DNA of 7,617 nucleotides from Bacillota bacterium (GTDB taxonomy: Bacteria; Bacillota_I; Bacilli_A; RF39; UBA660): the NCBI GenBank assembly GCA_023391185.1, contig JAEWBI010000060.1, forward strand, positions 1-7,617, written 5' to 3'. Both the position numbers and the translations under genes were made by a program. The notes below the pieces were generated by a model. The model saw only the letters and a program-made list of their open reading frames with translations. It was not told the origin of the DNA and made no database searches. Below, in pieces: positions 5,747-7,617 of this stretch (the first letter of the stretch is position 1; each line of letters opens with the position of its first letter).

Positions 5747-6658
5747 ATGAATAAGAAAATAGCTTATATATTAATTATAATTTTCTTGCTTATAATATTA
5801 TCATTGGTTTCTGTAATGAATTTTGCAATAAAAAATGGTGGATTATATTTTTATTCTGGTGGGTATAAAAGTATAGTTAAGGAAGAGATATATGCTTTAG
5901 AACAAATAGATAATATAGATTTAAAACTAAAATCTTCTGATGTTAAATTCTTTGTGTCGAAGAATAACGAATTAAGAATTATTCAGTATGGAAATAATGA
6001 TTCGAAAGAGTTTGAAGAAAATAAAGATAGTAATTCAATACAAATTATTGATAATCCTATTAATTTTATGTTTTTCAACTTTGGAAATAATTCGAGATAT
6101 GAAGTATATTTACCAAATAGTTACAAAGGCAATTTAATAGTAGAAACTGTGTCAGGCGAAATAACTCTAAATAATTTTAATTTAGAACTAAAAAAGATTG
6201 AAATACAATCAGTTAGTGGTGATATCGAATTAGACTCGATTTTTATAACAAAAGAATCAAAATTTAAAACTGTATCTGGAGAAATCAGTATTAATAAAGT
6301 TAATTCAGATGAAATAGTTTTAGATACAACATCAGGGGATATTGAAATAAATAATATTTCTTCAAGCGATTCTAATATAACTACAGTATCAGGAGAAATA
6401 TCACTTAACTATGTATCCAATATGGTTAAGATAAAAACAACTAGTGGAGATGTAGAAATAAATGATTTGATGATCAGTAAAGATTCGAAAATATCGACTG
6501 TTTCTGGTGAAATAGGTATTAATATAAATAAGGAAAGTAACTGTATAATTAAAACTGATACACTAAGTGGTAGTGTGCATATTAGAAATAATAACTACCA
6601 AAATGGTGATTATGAATTAGATTTAAAAACAACATCTGGTAATATAGAGATAAAATAA
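5747..6658 (+). CDS. Membrane-anchored DUF4097 beta-solenoid protein
   Basis: Residues 4-26 are a hydrophobic anchor or uncleaved signal helix after a basic MNKK start. Residues 55-125 lead into the solenoid, and residues 132-303 hold nine beta-strand coils marked by S-G-E/D (Ser at 136, 157, 177, 196, 215, 233, 253, 274 and 297). This is the DUF4097 pattern, a stack of short strands that makes an extracytoplasmic rod. No catalytic residues stand out, so a structural, adhesive or sensing role is likely. The 303 residues are typical. It starts three bases after the previous stop, with AAAGGAG (5734-5740) inside the previous gene, so it is translated as part of the padR operon. Its place as last gene fits an outside sensor whose state is relayed through the membrane protein to PadR, which is inference. 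A terminator overlaps its end. Confidence 0.88.
   Translation: MNKKIAYILIIIFLLIILSLVSVMNFAIKNGGLYFYSGGYKSIVKEEIYALEQIDNIDLKLKSSDVKFFVSKNNELRIIQYGNNDSKEFEENKDSNSIQIIDNPINFMFFNFGNNSRYEVYLPNSYKGNLIVETVSGEITLNNFNLELKKIEIQSVSGDIELDSIFITKESKFKTVSGEISINKVNSDEIVLDTTSGDIEINNISSSDSNITTVSGEISLNYVSNMVKIKTTSGDVEINDLMISKDSKISTVSGEIGININKESNCIIKTDTLSGSVHIRNNNYQNGDYELDLKTTSGNIEIK
6146..6652 (+). repeat. Nine solenoid coils with alternating SGE/SGD motifs
   Basis: Coils of 18-23 residues carry T-V-S-G-E or T-T/S-V-S-G-D. In order the motifs read SGE, SGD, SGE, SGD, SGE, SGD, SGE, SGS, SGN. The nucleotide copies are diverged, so this is an old protein-level repeat and not a recent DNA tandem array. Confidence 0.85.
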
Positions 6659-6671
6659 TATCTCTTTTTTT
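6646..6671 (+). terminator. Terminator of the padR operon, overlapping the DUF4097 stop
   Basis: AGAGATA (6646-6652) pairs perfectly with TATCTCT (6659-6665) around AAATAA, followed by six T (6666-6671). The 5' arm encodes the final residues and the TAA stop lies in the loop. Confidence 0.85.
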
Positions 6672-6685
6672 GTTATTATCCTTGC

Positions 6686-6714
6686 TAGACTTTTTTTCTT
6701 TTATATGTTATTAT
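6686..6714 (+). promoter_or_regulatory. Extended -10 promoter of the HAD hydrolase gene
   Basis: TG-T-TATTAT (TG 6706-6707, TATTAT 6709-6714) has a partial -35 TAGACT (6686-6691) at 17 bases, with a T-rich spacer. The transcript would start near 6721. AAAGGGGTGA (6732-6741) precedes the ATG at 6747 and decides that start over the upstream ATG at 6705, which lies inside the promoter. Confidence 0.65.
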
Positions 6715-6746
6715 ATAAGGACTTTTTATATAAAGGGGTGATTAAT

Positions 6747-7478
6747 ATGGCAAGAAAAATGCTCGTATCTGATTATGACGGTACACTAAAAAGTGATTTA
6801 AAAAATCTATTAATAAATATAGAGGCAGTAAAAAAATTTAGAAGTGAGGGTAATTTATTTACCATTTCAACTGGTAGAAGCTATGATTCCATTAAAAGTG
6901 AATGTGATAGATACAAGATTGAATATGACTTTATAAATTGTTTAGATGGCTCAGTTTTATATGACAAAAATAATAATTTAATATACGCTAATACTATACA
7001 TAGACAAGATTTAATCGCATTAGCAATAACAATGCCAGGTGAAGATATTGTTTTATCAGCTGACTATTATGATATGCATGGATTAACTAGTTTTAATAAG
7101 TATGATATTAATAGTGAAGAAACAACTAACATAGTTTTAATTCATTTGAAGTTAAAGTTATTTAAATCTTTAAAAGAATATATTTCTGGTTTTAGTAATA
7201 GTTATCCTGATATAAAGTTTGAAAAATTTTATAATAATTATCTTATTAAAAATAATTTTAATAAGAGTATGGGATTACAAAAACTTGAATTATATTTAGA
7301 TAATGAAATTGAACATAATAATATAATAACTGTAGGGGATAACATTAATGATTTAGAAATGTTAAGAGAATATAATGGTTATAAAATGCTTACTTCTTAT
7401 CCATGTATGTATCGTAAAGGATTAAAAACAACGAGGGAAGTACATACATTAATAAAAAAGATAAATAGATTAAATTAA
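6747..7478 (+). CDS. Cof-type HAD-superfamily hydrolase (phosphatase)
   Basis: HAD phosphatases of the Cof/type IIB group dephosphorylate small molecules such as sugar phosphates or flavin nucleotides in the cytosol, through an aspartyl-phosphate. All four motifs are present: motif I DYDGTL (9-14) with nucleophile Asp9 and acid/base Asp11; motif II STGRS (41-45); motif III Lys at 173 in NKSMGLQKL; motif IV GDNINDLEML (197-206) with Asp198 and Asp202 for magnesium. The C2-type cap lies between about residues 80 and 170. At 243 residues it is slightly shorter than the usual 260-290, mainly in the cap. The substrate cannot be told from sequence. It is monocistronic. No clear terminator is seen before the insertion-sequence end that begins 16 bases downstream. 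Confidence 0.9.
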   Translation: MARKMLVSDYDGTLKSDLKNLLINIEAVKKFRSEGNLFTISTGRSYDSIKSECDRYKIEYDFINCLDGSVLYDKNNNLIYANTIHRQDLIALAITMPGEDIVLSADYYDMHGLTSFNKYDINSEETTNIVLIHLKLKLFKSLKEYISGFSNSYPDIKFEKFYNNYLIKNNFNKSMGLQKLELYLDNEIEHNNIITVGDNINDLEMLREYNGYKMLTSYPCMYRKGLKTTREVHTLIKKINRLN

Positions 7479-7497
7479 AAACAACAATAGAAATGAA

Positions 7498-7517
7498 GTG
7501 AACCCCAAATAGTTCAC
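7498..7517. repeat. Short inverted repeat within the insertion-sequence end
   Basis: GTGAAC (7498-7503) and GTTCAC (7512-7517) are perfect inverted copies around CCCAAATA. There is no T-run on either side, so it is more likely part of the terminal repeat than a terminator. Confidence 0.6.
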
Positions 7518-7530
7518 AACAAAAAAGACA

Positions 7531-7617
7531 TCATAAAAGGAAGTAATTAATTTTACTCCCTATTTTTTTGACTTTAAACGATTTGTATTGTAAAATAATA
7601 TCCAATCTTCAACAAGT
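7531..7617 (-). pseudogene. C-terminus of an IS3-like transposase, probably frameshifted
   Basis: Reading the minus strand from 7616 gives LVEDWILFYNTNRLKSKK and then TAG at 7562-7560. The stretch WILFYNTNRLKSK matches the segment after the last catalytic Glu of the DDE domain in IS3-family OrfB (Y-N-x-x-R-x-K-x-K). OrfB normally continues about ten residues with a SPxxYR-like end. If the seven-A run (T 7563-7569 on the + strand) were eight, the frame would continue as KKIGSKINYFLL to TGA at 7533-7531, and SKINY resembles SPxxY. So this is either a decayed copy or a homopolymer sequence error. Only the end of the gene is in the window. Confidence 0.5.

Larger units (their letters stand above)
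7494..7617 (-). mobile_element. Terminal end of an IS3-like insertion sequence (cut by window)
   Basis: The stretch starting TGAAGTGAACCCC at 7494 looks like the terminal inverted repeat of IS3-family elements, which begin with TG and often carry a run of C and a short palindrome. Inward of it, the minus strand encodes a transposase-like C-terminus reading toward this end, as in the 3' end of such elements. The other end and any target duplication lie outside the window. Confidence 0.55.

Noticed and set aside
6705..6746. Upstream start of the HAD hydrolase
   Set aside because: It lies inside the -10 element and has no RBS; the Cof family N-terminus begins just before the DxDGT motif, fitting 6747.
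7498..7517. Hairpin as a terminator of the HAD gene
   Set aside because: The 3' arm is followed by AACAAAAAAG, not a T-run, and the hairpin sits within an insertion-sequence-like terminal repeat.
1..7617. Mycoplasma-type genetic code, CRISPR array or tRNA genes
   Set aside because: No gene needs TGA read as Trp and TGG is used throughout; no spaced direct-repeat array and no cloverleaf-like sequence was seen on either strand.

Overview
The window is about 7.6 kb of very AT-rich DNA. All complete genes are on the + strand, most have AGGAGG- or AGGTGA-type ribosome binding sites, and most transcripts end in short hairpin-plus-T-run terminators. Trp is TGG and no frame needs TGA read as Trp, so the standard bacterial code applies and not the Mycoplasma code. 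Gene content (PadR, HAAS/DUF1700-like and DUF4097 proteins, an HD-GYP-like protein, a Cof-type HAD phosphatase) and base composition point to a low-GC Bacillota (Firmicutes) lineage, either Clostridia or an uncultured Bacilli group. The species cannot be named from the sequence.

Layout. (1) 1-1380: the last 31 codons of an unidentified gene overlap the start of serS (seryl-tRNA synthetase) in an ATGA junction, so the two are probably translationally coupled. (2) 1411-2862: a strong promoter drives a 462-residue protein that looks like an HD-GYP cyclic-di-GMP phosphodiesterase whose catalytic residues have nearly all been lost. (3) 3065-3662: a monocistronic, single-pass membrane protein of unknown function. 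(4) 3698-4670: a family 2 (GT-A) glycosyltransferase-like protein with altered nucleotide-sugar motifs. (5) 4723-6658: a three-gene operon of a PadR repressor, a membrane protein with an N-terminal helical HAAS/DUF1700-like domain, and a membrane-anchored DUF4097 beta-solenoid. A 38-bp imperfect dyad covers the operon promoter. (6) 6686-7478: a Cof-type HAD hydrolase. (7) 7494-7617: the terminal end of an IS3-like insertion sequence running out of the window, with a transposase C-terminus on the minus strand that is probably frameshifted.

How the parts work together. The clearest unit is the PadR/HAAS/DUF4097 operon. By its architecture it is probably an envelope-sensing module: an extracytoplasmic beta-solenoid, a membrane protein carrying a cytosolic helical signalling domain, and a DNA-binding repressor that likely autoregulates. 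The other genes are separate transcription units. Most are divided by compact terminators, three of which overlap the stop codon of the gene they end.

Most notable for follow-up are the catalytically dead HD-GYP-like protein, the strict two-coil E/D alternation of the DUF4097 solenoid, the dyad over the padR promoter, the degenerate glycosyltransferase, the divergent archaeal-like serS, and a possible minus-strand gene relic at 2885-3060.
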